A DNA stretch of 64,000 nucleotides from an uncultured Lachnospiraceae bacterium (lineage in GTDB: Bacteria > Bacillota > Clostridia > Lachnospirales > Lachnospiraceae): the NCBI GenBank assembly GCA_900539175.1, contig UQAW01000015.1, positions 3,497-67,496 of the forward strand. The letters run 5' to 3'. Below, one piece after another: positions 8,496 to 17,334 of the stretch; the stretch's first letter is position 1, and every line of letters starts with the position of its first letter. A program made the translations under genes and the position numbers. The notes below the pieces were generated by a model. That model was not told where the DNA came from, made no database searches, and saw only the letters and a list, made by a program, of their open reading frames with translations.

Positions 8496-9512
8496 ATGAA
8501 AAAATTTCAATGTTCACTCACCTTTTATTCTGTTCTTCACTTTCTGGTAGATCTCTCCTGTGCCTGGCTCATGCTGCACAGGATTTCCGATGCAGACCAG
8601 TGGTATACTGCGCTGTTTTTTTATAACTTTTTTGCCTTCGCCTTACAGATGCCTTTGGGAATTCTGACAGATTTCCTGAAAAGAGATTCCTGGTTCGCTG
8701 CACTTGGCTGCTTTCTGACATCACTGTCTTTGCTTCCCATGCAGCCTGCACCGGCTGCCGTCCTTCTGGCAGGCTGCGGCAATGCTTTGTTCCATATCGG
8801 GGGCGGAACCATTATTTTGAAATCTCAGAAAGAAACCTGCACCGCTTCCGGAATCTTCGTATCAACCGGTGCCCTTGGGCTGTTTATCGGGGGAAACGTT
8901 CTTAGCGGTACACCTGCTATTTCTATCTTACTGATGATTTTACTACTTCTTCCGCTCCCCGGTCTGATGCATTCTCATAATGAGCTTTGTGGAAATCTGC
9001 CCCAGACCACCCGCACCGATGATTTTTGCCCTTTTCCGGCTCTTGTCTGTCTGTTTCTGGTTGTAGGTCTCCGTTCTTATCAGGGAATGATACTTTCTTT
9101 CCCATGGAACACCAGTCTCTTTACCGGAAGCCTGATGATTTCAGCCGTTGCACTTGGCAAATCCCTGGGCGGTATATGTGCCGACCGTTTCGGAACAATC
9201 AGACCGTCTTTCCTGTCACTCCTTGCAGCAGCCTGCCTGTTTCTTTTTCCTTCCAACATTGTGACTGGAATCGCAGCGGTACTTTTCTTTAACATGACTA
9301 TGCCGATTACATTAACTGCACTCTATCGATTGATGCCGAAGCATCCGGGATTCTCCTTTGGACTTCTCACCTTTGCACTTTTCCTTGGATTTCTTCCTGT
9401 ATATCTTGGCATCATACCCTCCCGCAGTTCACCAGTGCTTTACACTTTGCTGTCACTGATATCAATGCTCTTGCTTGGAGTCGGTCTGAAAGGCGGTGAT
9501 TCTTCATTCTGA
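8496..9512 (+). CDS. MFS-like multi-spanning membrane transporter
   Basis: 338 residues with about ten hydrophobic segments, small for the major facilitator family. The motif I-L-T-D-F-L-K-R near residue 55 resembles the MFS loop 2-3 signature (G-x-x-x-D-x-x-x-R-R). The ATG at 8496 is used because GGAG lies seven bases upstream; the longer reading frame from 8418 crosses the family A repeat. The substrate is unknown. It forms an operon with the two downstream genes; the next gene overlaps its end. Confidence 0.65.
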   Translation: MKKFQCSLTFYSVLHFLVDLSCAWLMLHRISDADQWYTALFFYNFFAFALQMPLGILTDFLKRDSWFAALGCFLTSLSLLPMQPAPAAVLLAGCGNALFHIGGGTIILKSQKETCTASGIFVSTGALGLFIGGNVLSGTPAISILLMILLLLPLPGLMHSHNELCGNLPQTTRTDDFCPFPALVCLFLVVGLRSYQGMILSFPWNTSLFTGSLMISAVALGKSLGGICADRFGTIRPSFLSLLAAACLFLFPSNIVTGIAAVLFFNMTMPITLTALYRLMPKHPGFSFGLLTFALFLGFLPVYLGIIPSRSSPVLYTLLSLISMLLLGVGLKGGDSSF

Positions 9513-9865
9513 ACTACGCAATAAAGTCTCTTACGCTTTCCCTGATTTTCACCCTGTTGCTGGAATATATGGCAGCCTGGTTTCTTTATGTCAAAAGCAA
9601 AAAGGATCTGCTGCTGATGCTGCCGGTTAATCTTATCACCAATCCTCTGGCAGTCTGTGCCTACCTGAGTTTATCCGGCTGTACTGCTCTTCCGTCTTTT
9701 GTCCTGCAGATACCCCTGGAATGCCTTGTCATCCTGACAGAAGGATGGATCTATACCCACTATAGCACCTCTCTTCACCGTCCATGGCTGTTTGCAGTAG
9801 AAACCAATTGTTTTTCCTATATAACCGGACGCCTGCTTCAATTTTTAATTATAACATTCTCATAA
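9506..9865 (+). CDS. Small membrane protein, probable non-AUG start coupled to the MFS-like gene
   Basis: About 119 residues, strongly hydrophobic with three or four predicted helices; no family recognised. No ATG or GTG lies near its 5' end. A TTG at 9557 has no ribosome site and would cut the first helix. The frame is open back to 9500, and a near-perfect site AAGGCGGTGA (9489-9498) precedes an ATT at 9506 and a CTG at 9509. Initiation at one of these, overlapping the preceding stop, is the best explanation, but the exact codon is uncertain. Confidence 0.55.
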   Translation: MLNYAIKSLTLSLIFTLLLEYMAAWFLYVKSKKDLLLMLPVNLITNPLAVCAYLSLSGCTALPSFVLQIPLECLVILTEGWIYTHYSTSLHRPWLFAVETNCFSYITGRLLQFLIITFS

Positions 9866-9912
9866 CAAACAAGTCCGTTTCCTATATTTTATCAGATTTT
9901 AAGGAGGTATTT

Positions 9913-10686
9913 ATGAAAAGATACATATACACCATACTCAGCCAGATATTCTCGTTCTTCCTTTTGCTGTTTCTGATTACTCCTTCTTCCGTATCCGCAG
10001 ATGTAATCTTCGAACCGGAAAACTCTTTCTATTCCCGTCACTCCCCGGAATGTACCTATGTAAACCGCAACTATACGGCAAACGGAGATATTACCTACCG
10101 AAAATCCCCGGATTCCCCTCAGGCAGCAGGGATATTGGAAAATGGAAGCAAACTTAACATTTCTTTTGTATATAAGGACAGTGCCGATGTGGAATGGGGA
10201 ATTTTTGAGAATTCAAAGACAGGCTGGGTAGCAATGGCTGATTTATATCTGGTCTATGACAGTACAGAATTCATCAAAGATCATGCTTCCGAAATTATCA
10301 CCGGAGAACCTGAGACTCTGCCCGCTGACAGCACTGTAGTTTTTTGGACTTATCCGGAATCCGGAACAATCTGTCACGAATTCAGGGAATTACCTCAGGA
10401 TATCACATTCGAAAGCTTCTATACAGATGCCGGAGGAAGACTCTGGGGAAATTGTGGTTATTATATGGGATTCTGTGACTTCTGGGTATGTCTTTCCGCA
10501 CCTGAGAATACAAAGATTGAAGCAGCTGCAGTTCCCCAAAAGATTCCCGGGCAAGCGATCGACCGGACAAAAATCCGACCTGCAAAATCCACCGCATGGA
10601 ATACGGTTACTCTCATAGTTCCTATTCTCCTTATAATCCTGGCATCTGTCATTCTGATTAAGAAATTCTGGAAAAGGGAACGTTGA
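9913..10686 (+). CDS. Exported SH3-like protein with C-terminal membrane anchor
   Basis: 257 residues. AAGGAGG lies just before the ATG at 9913; the frame extends upstream into the previous gene but without support. A signal peptide (about 1-28, ending V-S-A-D) is followed by two beta-rich segments. One resembles a bacterial SH3 domain (around W-G-I-F-E-N-S-K-T-G-W-V, residues about 93-104). A transmembrane helix lies near 230-250 with a basic tail, giving type I topology. Scattered cysteines could form disulfides. Likely third gene of the operon starting at 8496; function unknown. Confidence 0.65.
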   Translation: MKRYIYTILSQIFSFFLLLFLITPSSVSADVIFEPENSFYSRHSPECTYVNRNYTANGDITYRKSPDSPQAAGILENGSKLNISFVYKDSADVEWGIFENSKTGWVAMADLYLVYDSTEFIKDHASEIITGEPETLPADSTVVFWTYPESGTICHEFRELPQDITFESFYTDAGGRLWGNCGYYMGFCDFWVCLSAPENTKIEAAAVPQKIPGQAIDRTKIRPAKSTAWNTVTLIVPILLIILASVILIKKFWKRER

Positions 10687-10699
10687 TATCCGGCAGCGA

Positions 10700-10736
10700 T
10701 TTGTCATATAGAAAACTTTGTTTTCTATATGACAAA
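10700..10736. other. Perfect 16-bp palindromic hairpin after the SH3-like gene
   Basis: A perfect 16-bp inverted repeat (arm TTTGTCATATAGAAAA) around a five-base loop, 13 bases after the stop at 10686. It is followed by A rather than T residues on the plus strand, so it is not a textbook terminator, but it probably ends or stabilises the transcript. Confidence 0.6.
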
Positions 10737-10784
10737 AAAACACCGCCCCCGATGCTCCTTATGTCATCGAAAACAGTGCTTTCA

Positions 10785-10857
10785 TGCGCCTTCAGGGACT
10801 CGAACCCTGGACAAATAGATTAAGAGTCTACTGCTCTACCAACTGAGCTAAAGGCGC
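10785..10857 (-). tRNA. tRNA-Lys (anticodon CTT)
   Basis: On the minus strand a full cloverleaf is present. The acceptor arm GCGCCTT pairs with AAGGCGC. The D arm is GCTC-AGTTGGTA-GAGC. The anticodon loop is CTCTTAA with anticodon CTT at 10824-10822, and the T arm is CAGGG-TTCGAGT-CCCTG. The CCA end is not encoded. The tRNA reads AAG codons. Confidence 0.95.
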
Positions 10858-11004
10858 TTGCTATATTAAAATGCGTTATTACTTGTTTCACAACGCAAGG
10901 ATTATTATAATTGAATCATCCAAAAAAATCAACCCCCTTTTTACAAAAAATTTATTTTTTTATATTTTTTGTAGATTTGTTCAAGATAATGGCTGATTTT
11001 CTTA

Positions 11005-11103
11005 GATTCTCTGGGGTAATTGCCTAAACGGACATGTCTGCTGACACAGACACCACTATTCATGAAAGTCGATTTCTCCGCCCTTCGTGCTCCCCAGAGA
11101 ATC
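11005..11103. repeat. Family B modular repeat (B1)
   Basis: Bounded by a perfect 12-bp inverted repeat (GATTCTCTGGGG at 11005-11016, complement at 11092-11103). Inside is a segment ATGTCTGCT...CAGACA...CATGAAAGTCGATT that recurs at 63928. Its right part (CTCCGC...GTGCTCCC) matches the core of family A. It lies in the 10858-11566 gap between tRNA-Lys and trmB; apart from this repeat and A3 I see no gene there. Confidence 0.7.
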
Positions 11104-11336
11104 CTTCTTTTCCATGAGTATAAAAATGCTTCCATTATACAGAAAAACTGTTATTTTATTTTGAGATTCTTTTTTTTCCCATTTATCTTTTCCAATGTCT
11201 TGTTCATCTCATTGACTGAATTTATGATTGTCGGCATAAAACCCTTTTTGTCCGTTGTCTGATAACTAAAAATTTCCAATTTTCTCTTAATTCCTGATGA
11301 CTTTCTCATATATATCAATCTTTTTTAATATATAAT

Positions 11337-11490
11337 ATGATACCAGAGGCAAAAGGTTATGCGTTTCATGCTTGCATGAAAAAGCATGACTTTGGGACCC
11401 ATAAAACATGAGAAAGTAGCCCGAACAGGGCGAATTTCGAATGTTTTTAGGATTGCGGGAGCATGAAATGCGGAGCAATCCGTGTATCAT
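11337..11490. repeat. Family A modular repeat, full copy (A3)
   Basis: A 154-bp copy with terminal ATGATACC / TGTATCAT. In the opposite orientation it matches the copies at 30638 and 44548, including the nested TTTCATGCTTGCATGAAA palindrome and the GGATTGC...GCAATCC stem. It lies downstream of trmB. Confidence 0.75.
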
Positions 11491-11491
11491 A

Positions 11492-11515
11492 GGGGTCAAA
11501 ATACCTTTTGACCCC
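11492..11515. other. Perfect 10-bp hairpin attached to repeat A3
   Basis: GGGGTCAAAA and its exact complement TTTTGACCCC are separated by TACC, starting two bases after repeat A3. The same appended hairpin, with one mismatch, follows repeat A5 at 13948-13971. It could help terminate trmB or be part of the mobile repeat unit. Confidence 0.65.
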
Positions 11516-11566
11516 AACTCATAATATGAAATCTTTTCTTCCTTTGATTCTTTCTGAGGGAAATCT

Positions 11567-12226
11567 TCAAAAATCATTTTTTTCAAAATGAGTAATTAAT
11601 TTGTAAATAGGATTTCCTGCAGAAGAAAATTTCTCTTCGTATTCTGTCATAATATTTCCTGCGTTCATATGCTCATCCTGATGAAGGTCATAGGTACAGC
11701 CATCCAAAATCCACCCGCTTTCCCGAATCTGTTCCAGCGAAAATTCAAACAAATCTTTATTATCTGTCTTAAATTCTATTTGATATCCCGGCAGCAGAAT
11801 CTTCTGATACCGTTCCAGAAACTGTCTGGAGGTCAGTCTCCTTTTCGCATGTCGGTCTTTGGGCCATGGATCTGAAAAATTCAGATAAATCCGGTCTACT
11901 TCTCCTATTTCAAAAACTTCCGGAAGGTCTCTGGCATCCATACGGATAAATCGAAAATTCTCCGGAGCTTCTTCCAGCGCATCTGCCTTTTGCACCGCAC
12001 GGAGAAGCACACTGTCATACATCTCAATCCCAACATAGTCAATATCTGGATGTGCTTTCGCCATATCCATCAGAAAGCGTCCCTTTCCCATCCCAACTTC
12101 AATATGAAGCGGATGCCCGCTGCCGAACACCTGCTTCCAACAGCCTTTCTGTTCCTGCGGCTTTTGCACCACCCACCTGCTGCTGCTGATAATCTCCTGT
12201 GAACCCCTGATATTCCTTAAACGCAT
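11567..12226 (-). CDS. trmB: tRNA (guanine-N7-)-methyltransferase
   Basis: A 219-residue SAM-dependent enzyme that forms m7G46 in tRNA variable loops. The Rossmann motif I (E-V-G-M-G-K-G-R-F) is at about 43-51. The family signature around N-F-S-D-P-W-P-K-D-R-H-A-K-R-R-L is at about 115-130, and T-D-N appears in the C-terminal half. The length is usual for TrmB. It is monocistronic as far as can be seen. Confidence 0.95.
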   Translation of the reverse strand: MRLRNIRGSQEIISSSRWVVQKPQEQKGCWKQVFGSGHPLHIEVGMGKGRFLMDMAKAHPDIDYVGIEMYDSVLLRAVQKADALEEAPENFRFIRMDARDLPEVFEIGEVDRIYLNFSDPWPKDRHAKRRLTSRQFLERYQKILLPGYQIEFKTDNKDLFEFSLEQIRESGWILDGCTYDLHQDEHMNAGNIMTEYEEKFSSAGNPIYKLITHFEKNDF

Positions 12227-12540
12227 TCTATATTCCTAACCTTTCCTTCTTCATACTTCATTTAAAATTCCCGCAACTTTCAGACACATTCTGAGTACCG
12301 ACATCATATGTTAAAATTTTAACTTTTAACGTCTCAAGCATGCTTTAGTGTACAACATTTTCCCATAAAAATAAAGTTTTAATCTACATTTTTCTGCAAA
12401 TTTTAGACTGGCATTTTTTTTTTAATGGTGTATTATAATAACATGCAATGATTCAGAATTCTCGATCCCACGCTATTTATTACTGAGACTGAATCACTGT
12501 CATATGACATGATGTTTGAAATCTTACAGGAGGTATGTTT
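12227..12540 (+). promoter_or_regulatory. Leader and putative promoter region of the V-ATPase operon
   Basis: No gene is visible in this 314-base stretch. It is A+T-rich, and a perfect TATAAT at 12434-12439 lies about 100 bases before the first start codon. I see no good -35 at the usual distance, so the promoter call is tentative. AGGAGG at 12528-12533 is the ribosome site of the first gene. Confidence 0.4.
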
Positions 12541-12852
12541 ATGGATCAGGTTATCGAAAAACTCTCTGAGATAGAAGAGGCTGCATCCAGAATCATCGAC
12601 AGCGCTGATAGTCAGAAGAAGCTTCTGGATCAGCAGCAGGAAGAACGGATTACGGCATATGATACTGAACTGGAAAATTCCACTGCAAAAGAAGTGGAAA
12701 AACTCCATACCAAGTTGTCCGGCCAGCTTGAAAAAGAACTATCCAGGCTGCATGACACTTCGGCATCAACGCTGAAAGCGCTTGAGCAATACTATGATGC
12801 GAATCACGATGCCCTTTCTACAGAAATCTACAAAAAAATAATAAGGAAGTGA
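12541..12852 (+). CDS. V/A-type ATPase peripheral stalk subunit (G/H-like)
   Basis: A 103-residue, almost entirely charged helical/coiled-coil protein, first of the nine-gene V-ATPase operon, in the position of the G/H (ntpF-like) stator subunit. It would pair with subunit E to form the peripheral stalk linking the A3B3 head to subunit I. The ATG at 12541 is chosen because it sits seven bases after AGGAGG; another ATG two codons earlier lies only one base from it. The next gene begins four bases after the stop. Confidence 0.75.
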   Translation: MDQVIEKLSEIEEAASRIIDSADSQKKLLDQQQEERITAYDTELENSTAKEVEKLHTKLSGQLEKELSRLHDTSASTLKALEQYYDANHDALSTEIYKKIIRK

Positions 12853-12856
12853 TATC

Positions 12857-13897
12857 ATGCAAGGTTTGTTATCTTACAGCGGTCTTACCACTAAGATACG
12901 TGCCATGGAAAGTCGTTTGCTGAAAGATTCCAACTTTCGGGAAATTACAGAATTGGAAAGCGTTCCTCAGGCTGTCAGTTATCTGAAGCAATATCCTTCC
13001 TACCAGACAATCTTTGGTTCCGAGGATGAAAGTGAACTTCACAGAGGACAAATTGAACGGATGCTTCGCCAGAGCATTTACCGGGATTTTGCAAAGCTGT
13101 ATCGGTTTTCTAATGTTTCACAGCGTCGGTTTCTGACACTTTACTTTAAGAGATATGAAGTGGGGGCCATAAAACAATGTCTGACAAATCTGTTCGATCA
13201 CCGGATCACTCAGCTGAATCTTTCTGCGTTTGAAAGCTTTTTTAATCAGCATTCCGACCTGAATCTTCCGCTGATGTCTGCAAGTTCCACTATTGAGGAA
13301 TTCGTGGAATCTATGCGGGGAACCGATTACTATGAACCTTTTTCCAAACTGCTTGCCATGGAGCATCCCACGCTCTTTGATTATGAGATGACGTTGGATC
13401 TTTATAACTTCCGGGAAATCTGGAAGATGAAAGATAAACTCTACACAGGCCGGGATCAGGCAGAACTTGCCAAAGCATACGGCAATAAGTTCGATATGCT
13501 GAATCTTCAGTGGATTTACCGTGCAAAATGTTACTACCATATGTCCGCCGCCGATATTTATGCTCTGCTGATACCAGTTAATTATAAACTCAGCAGCCGG
13601 CAAATCACGGCGATGGTGGAGGCAGAAAACCGGGCTGCTCTGGAAACTCTGATTGAGCAAACTTTCTACGCACGCCATTATAAGGATTTTACTCTGGACA
13701 CTCTGGAATCTATGTATGCTTCTATTATGAAACACGTTCTTTCCACAGCATCCCGCCGAAACCCTTACTCGGTCATCACTTTGTATTCCTATCTCTACCA
13801 CAAGGAACATGAAGTGAACCGGCTGATAATCGCACTGGAGTGCGTGAGATACCGGATTGCTCCGGACGAAGCCATGACTTATGTAGCAAAAACATAA
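12857..13897 (+). CDS. ntpC: V-type ATPase subunit C
   Basis: A 346-residue subunit C (eukaryotic d homologue), the helical cap that couples the central stalk to the membrane c/K ring. It is recognised by the overall helical composition, the length, the sequence around S-R-L-L-K-D-S-N-F-R near the N-terminus, and its position in the operon. AAGGAAGTGA precedes the ATG. A 110-base gap containing a family A repeat separates it from subunit I, unlike the tight spacing elsewhere in the operon. Confidence 0.85.
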   Translation: MQGLLSYSGLTTKIRAMESRLLKDSNFREITELESVPQAVSYLKQYPSYQTIFGSEDESELHRGQIERMLRQSIYRDFAKLYRFSNVSQRRFLTLYFKRYEVGAIKQCLTNLFDHRITQLNLSAFESFFNQHSDLNLPLMSASSTIEEFVESMRGTDYYEPFSKLLAMEHPTLFDYEMTLDLYNFREIWKMKDKLYTGRDQAELAKAYGNKFDMLNLQWIYRAKCYYHMSAADIYALLIPVNYKLSSRQITAMVEAENRAALETLIEQTFYARHYKDFTLDTLESMYASIMKHVLSTASRRNPYSVITLYSYLYHKEHEVNRLIIALECVRYRIAPDEAMTYVAKT

Positions 13898-13906
13898 CGA
13901 AATAAA

Positions 13907-13971
13907 GGATACCAGGGTAAAAAGTGCGTAGCAATCCGTGGTATCATGGGGGCAAAATACCTTTTGACCCC
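13907..13971. repeat. Family A modular repeat, short copy with appended hairpin (A5)
   Basis: GGATACCA...GGTATCAT arms surround a shortened core with TAGCAATCCGTG (13907-13947). A GGGGGCAAAA/TTTTGACCCC hairpin with one mismatch follows (13948-13971), as after A3. It sits between subunits C and I inside the V-ATPase operon. Confidence 0.68.
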
Positions 13972-14007
13972 AACATCATAAATTAAGGAAACCGGAGGTA
14001 TTTTACT

Positions 14008-15939
14008 TTGATTGTAAAGATGAAATTCCTGAGCATAACCGGTCCGAAAACTGATATTGACCGTGTGGTCAATCAGTATCTGTCCAAGTATGAGATTCAT
14101 CTGGAAAACGCGCTGGCAGAACTGAAGTCTGTACAAAACCTGACTCCATATATCCAGATTAATCCCTACAAAGAAACGTTGAAACTTGCAGAAGAATATA
14201 TGCAGTTGATACCCGCGGACAGACAAAAGACCGCCAAAGAGCTCACACTGGACGAGTCCATCGCATTTGTGCAGAATCTGGACAGTATGATGACTCAGAT
14301 CAATGAAGAACGTGCCGGCTATGAAGCCGAACACAACCGCTACCGGGAGCTATATGAAAAAATCGAACCTTTCCTTGGTCTGGACTGCGATATTTCTACA
14401 ATATTTAGTTTCCGGCAAATTAAGTATCGTTTTGGAAAAATACCAAAAGAATACTTTAACAAATTCCAGAACTTCATCTATGATGATATGGAGACGGTAT
14501 TCTACCGCTGCCATTCTGATGAACAGTACGTCTGGGGAATCTACTTCTGTCTGAGAGAACACGTCAGCAAAGTAGATGCTGTATATGCTTCCATGCATTT
14601 CGAGCGTCTTCATCTCCCCGATGCCTATCACGGAACGCCGCAGCAGGCACACGCTGAACTTGCAGGAAAATTGCAGGAAACTAATACGAAAATCACTTCC
14701 TGTGATGCCAAAATTCAGAATTATCTGAAAAAACACACGGAAGAACTGGAAGCCGCATACAACAAGTTATCTGCATTATCTGAAAATTTTGATGTGCGTA
14801 AGCTTGCCGCATGTACAAATTCCAAGAAAGAAACTTTCTATATTTTGTGCGGATGGATGTCGGAAAAAGATACTTTGTCCTTCCAGAAAGAGATTGCAAA
14901 TGATCCCAATCTCTTCTGCTTTATCGAAGACAATGACTGCAACATTCTTGCACAGCCGCCGACCAAACTGAAAAACCCGAAAATCTTTAAACCTTTTGAA
15001 ATGTTTATTCGGATGTATGGTCTGCCGGCTTACAATGAAATCGACCCCACAATTTTCGTAGGTCTGACGTATGCCTTTATCTTCGGAACGATGTTCGGAG
15101 ATGTGGGGCAGGGACTATGTCTCGTAATCGGCGGCGCGATACTTTATAAAATGAAAAAGATACCGTTGGCAGCTATTTTAAGCATAGCCGGAGTCTTCTC
15201 TGTGATTTTCGGCTTTTTGTACGGCAGTTTCTTCGGTTTTGAAGAACTGATCCCGGCGTTGTGGCTGAAACCAAAGACAGCTATGACCACACTGCCATTT
15301 ATCGGTACCATGAATACGGTATTTGTGGTTGCCATCGCATTTGGTATGTTCCTGATCCTGACTACCATGATCATGCATATCATCAATGCAGTGAAAGCAC
15401 ATGATATGGAAGGAACCTTTTTTGATCAGAACGCGGTAAGCGGTCTTGTCTTCTACGGTGCACTGGTTGCCGTAATTTTCCTGTTTATGACAGGCAATAC
15501 CGTTCCCGGAACTGCCGTTCTGGCAGTCATGTTCGGAGTTCCTCTCATTCTGATCATGCTGAAAGAACCTCTGACCCGCATGATAAAGAAACGCAAACCG
15601 GCAATCGAAGGCGGTAAAGGCATGTTCTTCGTACAAAGCTTCTTCGAACTTTTCGAAATCATGCTCAGCTATATGTCCAATACACTCTCGTTTGTCCGTA
15701 TGGGCGCATTTGCGGTCAGCCACGCTGCCATGATGGAAGTTGTGCTGATGCTGGCAGGTGCGGAAAACGGCGGATCACCCAACTGGCTGATTATCATCCT
15801 CGGCAATCTCTTTGTCTGTGGTATGGAAGGCCTGATTGTAGGAATACAGGTGCTTCGTCTTGAATACTATGAGATGTTCAGTCGTTTCTATAAAGGAAAC
15901 GGCCGTGAATTTAAACCATTTTTAAAGAAAAGCAAGTAA
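14008..15939 (+). CDS. ntpI: V-type ATPase subunit I
   Basis: The 643-residue membrane stator subunit (a-subunit homologue) forming the ion half-channels. Residues about 1-330 are a soluble helical domain; from about 335 there are seven or eight transmembrane helices. The conserved arginine region F-V-R-M-G-A-F-A-V-S-H-A is near 563-574. The start is TTG at 14008, seven bases after GGAGGTA, giving the family-typical N-terminus M-I-V-K-M-K-F-L-S-I-T-G-P; an ATG four codons later is the alternative. Confidence 0.93.
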   Translation: MIVKMKFLSITGPKTDIDRVVNQYLSKYEIHLENALAELKSVQNLTPYIQINPYKETLKLAEEYMQLIPADRQKTAKELTLDESIAFVQNLDSMMTQINEERAGYEAEHNRYRELYEKIEPFLGLDCDISTIFSFRQIKYRFGKIPKEYFNKFQNFIYDDMETVFYRCHSDEQYVWGIYFCLREHVSKVDAVYASMHFERLHLPDAYHGTPQQAHAELAGKLQETNTKITSCDAKIQNYLKKHTEELEAAYNKLSALSENFDVRKLAACTNSKKETFYILCGWMSEKDTLSFQKEIANDPNLFCFIEDNDCNILAQPPTKLKNPKIFKPFEMFIRMYGLPAYNEIDPTIFVGLTYAFIFGTMFGDVGQGLCLVIGGAILYKMKKIPLAAILSIAGVFSVIFGFLYGSFFGFEELIPALWLKPKTAMTTLPFIGTMNTVFVVAIAFGMFLILTTMIMHIINAVKAHDMEGTFFDQNAVSGLVFYGALVAVIFLFMTGNTVPGTAVLAVMFGVPLILIMLKEPLTRMIKKRKPAIEGGKGMFFVQSFFELFEIMLSYMSNTLSFVRMGAFAVSHAAMMEVVLMLAGAENGGSPNWLIIILGNLFVCGMEGLIVGIQVLRLEYYEMFSRFYKGNGREFKPFLKKSK

Positions 15940-15979
15940 TAAACCTTATTATTATTTTTTTATCAGGAGGACAATTATT

Positions 15980-16408
15980 ATGAAAACAATCATTCAAATC
16001 ATCACAGCAGTTGCACTTGTTCTGACCATTGTAATCCCGACAGGCACATTTTTCCTGGGCGAAAAGAACAAAAAACGTTACAAAAAAACACTTTCGGTAA
16101 ATTGTCTCGCATTCTTTGGTCTTCTCATCATCGGAACCATCGTCAATATGGCAGGAACTGTAACCGCACATGCGGCTGTAGACGGCGCTGGTCTTGCAAC
16201 TGGTCTTGGTTATCTGGGCGCTGCTCTGGTTACTGGTTTGTCAGGTATCGGTTCCGGTATTGCCGTTGCAAGCTCCGCAAGTGCCGCACTGGGTGCTATC
16301 AGTGAAGATGGTTCCCTCTTCGGTAAATCCATGATTTTCGTAGCTATGGCCGAAGGTATTGCCCTCTACGGTCTGATTATCTCTTTTATGATTTTAGGAC
16401 AGCTGTAA
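15980..16408 (+). CDS. ntpK: V-type ATPase proteolipid subunit K
   Basis: A 142-residue c-ring subunit with an N-terminal hydrophobic helix, a second helix near 45-62, and a C-terminal hairpin rich in Gly/Ala (G-S-G-I-A-V-A-S-S-A-S-A-A-L-G-A). The ion-binding Glu is in A-M-A-E-G-I-A-L-Y-G. The distal ligands that would decide Na+ versus H+ coupling cannot be assigned with confidence. AGGAGG precedes the ATG. Confidence 0.92.
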   Translation: MKTIIQIITAVALVLTIVIPTGTFFLGEKNKKRYKKTLSVNCLAFFGLLIIGTIVNMAGTVTAHAAVDGAGLATGLGYLGAALVTGLSGIGSGIAVASSASAALGAISEDGSLFGKSMIFVAMAEGIALYGLIISFMILGQL

Positions 16409-16423
16409 AGCAGGTGAAATTTT

Positions 16424-16732
16424 ATGAAAATGTTCTTGATCAGTGACAACATCGACACCCAGACAGGTATGCGGCTCGCAGGCGTTGAGGGTGTGGTGGT
16501 ACATGAGCGTGAAGAGCTGAGGTCTGCCCTTTGGACCGCTCTTGCCGATAAAGATATCGGTATTATCCTGCTGACAGAAAAATTCGGCAGGGAATTCCCG
16601 GATATCATAGACGATGTCCGGCTGAACCACAGACTTCCGCTGATTATTGAAATACCGGACCGTCATGGTACCGGTCGAAAACCCGATTTCATCACTTCCT
16701 ATGTAAATGAAGCAATCGGACTTAAATTATAA
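16424..16732 (+). CDS. ntpG: V-type ATPase subunit F
   Basis: A 102-residue central-stalk subunit F. The typical start M-K-M-F-L-I-S-D-N-I-D-T and the I-I-L-L-T-E-K segment near residue 46 are visible. It binds subunit D in the rotor. CAGGTGA precedes the ATG by six bases. Confidence 0.9.
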   Translation: MKMFLISDNIDTQTGMRLAGVEGVVVHEREELRSALWTALADKDIGIILLTEKFGREFPDIIDDVRLNHRLPLIIEIPDRHGTGRKPDFITSYVNEAIGLKL

Positions 16733-16746
16733 GGCAGGTGAGAGAA

Positions 16747-17334
16747 TTGACCATCGAAGAAAAATTAAATAATTTCTATCAAAGCTCTATCGAGACTGCC
16801 AGGGCCAATGCAAGTATGATCATCGAAGAACATCAGGCCGCTCTCGATAAGATTTTTACCGAACATAAAGAAACTATGGAACGTCAGGCCGCAGCAGAAC
16901 TTGCAGCCGAAAAAGAGAAACTGAAGAGAGAGCTGAATAAACAGCTCTCCACGGAACAGCTTCACATCAAACGTTCCCTTTCCAGAAAAAATATGGAACT
17001 AAAAGATAAATTATTCGCAGAAGTTATCGAAAAACTCCGCGCCTTTAAAAAGACACCGGAATATACGGCATATCTGGAACGCAAAATCAAAGAAACCTGT
17101 GATTTTGCTGCAGGCGATGCCCTTACAATTTATCTGAACGCTTCCGATGCCCATCTGAAAGAACAGCTGGAACAAAGCACAAATACCAAACTTACTCTTT
17201 CCAGGGAAGATTTCAAGGGCGGGGTACGTGCCGTAATCGAAACAAAGCATATCCTGATCGACAACTCCTTCCTGACATTGCTGAATGATGAACGGGAAAC
17301 ATTTATCTTCCATGGAGGTGTGACACATGAATAA
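16747..17334 (+). CDS. ntpE: V-type ATPase subunit E
   Basis: A roughly 195-residue peripheral stalk subunit with a long N-terminal charged helix and a C-terminal globular domain. The start is assigned to TTG at 16747, because CAGGTGA lies five bases upstream exactly as before subunit F. A GTG at 16738 overlaps that site and is the weaker choice. Its last codons overlap the start of subunit A by eight bases. Confidence 0.85.
   Translation: MTIEEKLNNFYQSSIETARANASMIIEEHQAALDKIFTEHKETMERQAAAELAAEKEKLKRELNKQLSTEQLHIKRSLSRKNMELKDKLFAEVIEKLRAFKKTPEYTAYLERKIKETCDFAAGDALTIYLNASDAHLKEQLEQSTNTKLTLSREDFKGGVRAVIETKHILIDNSFLTLLNDERETFIFHGGVTHE

Noticed and set aside
12434..12439. A fully defined sigma-A promoter for the V-ATPase operon
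   Set aside because: The -10 is perfect, but no convincing -35 lies 16-18 bases upstream, so it is listed only as tentative.
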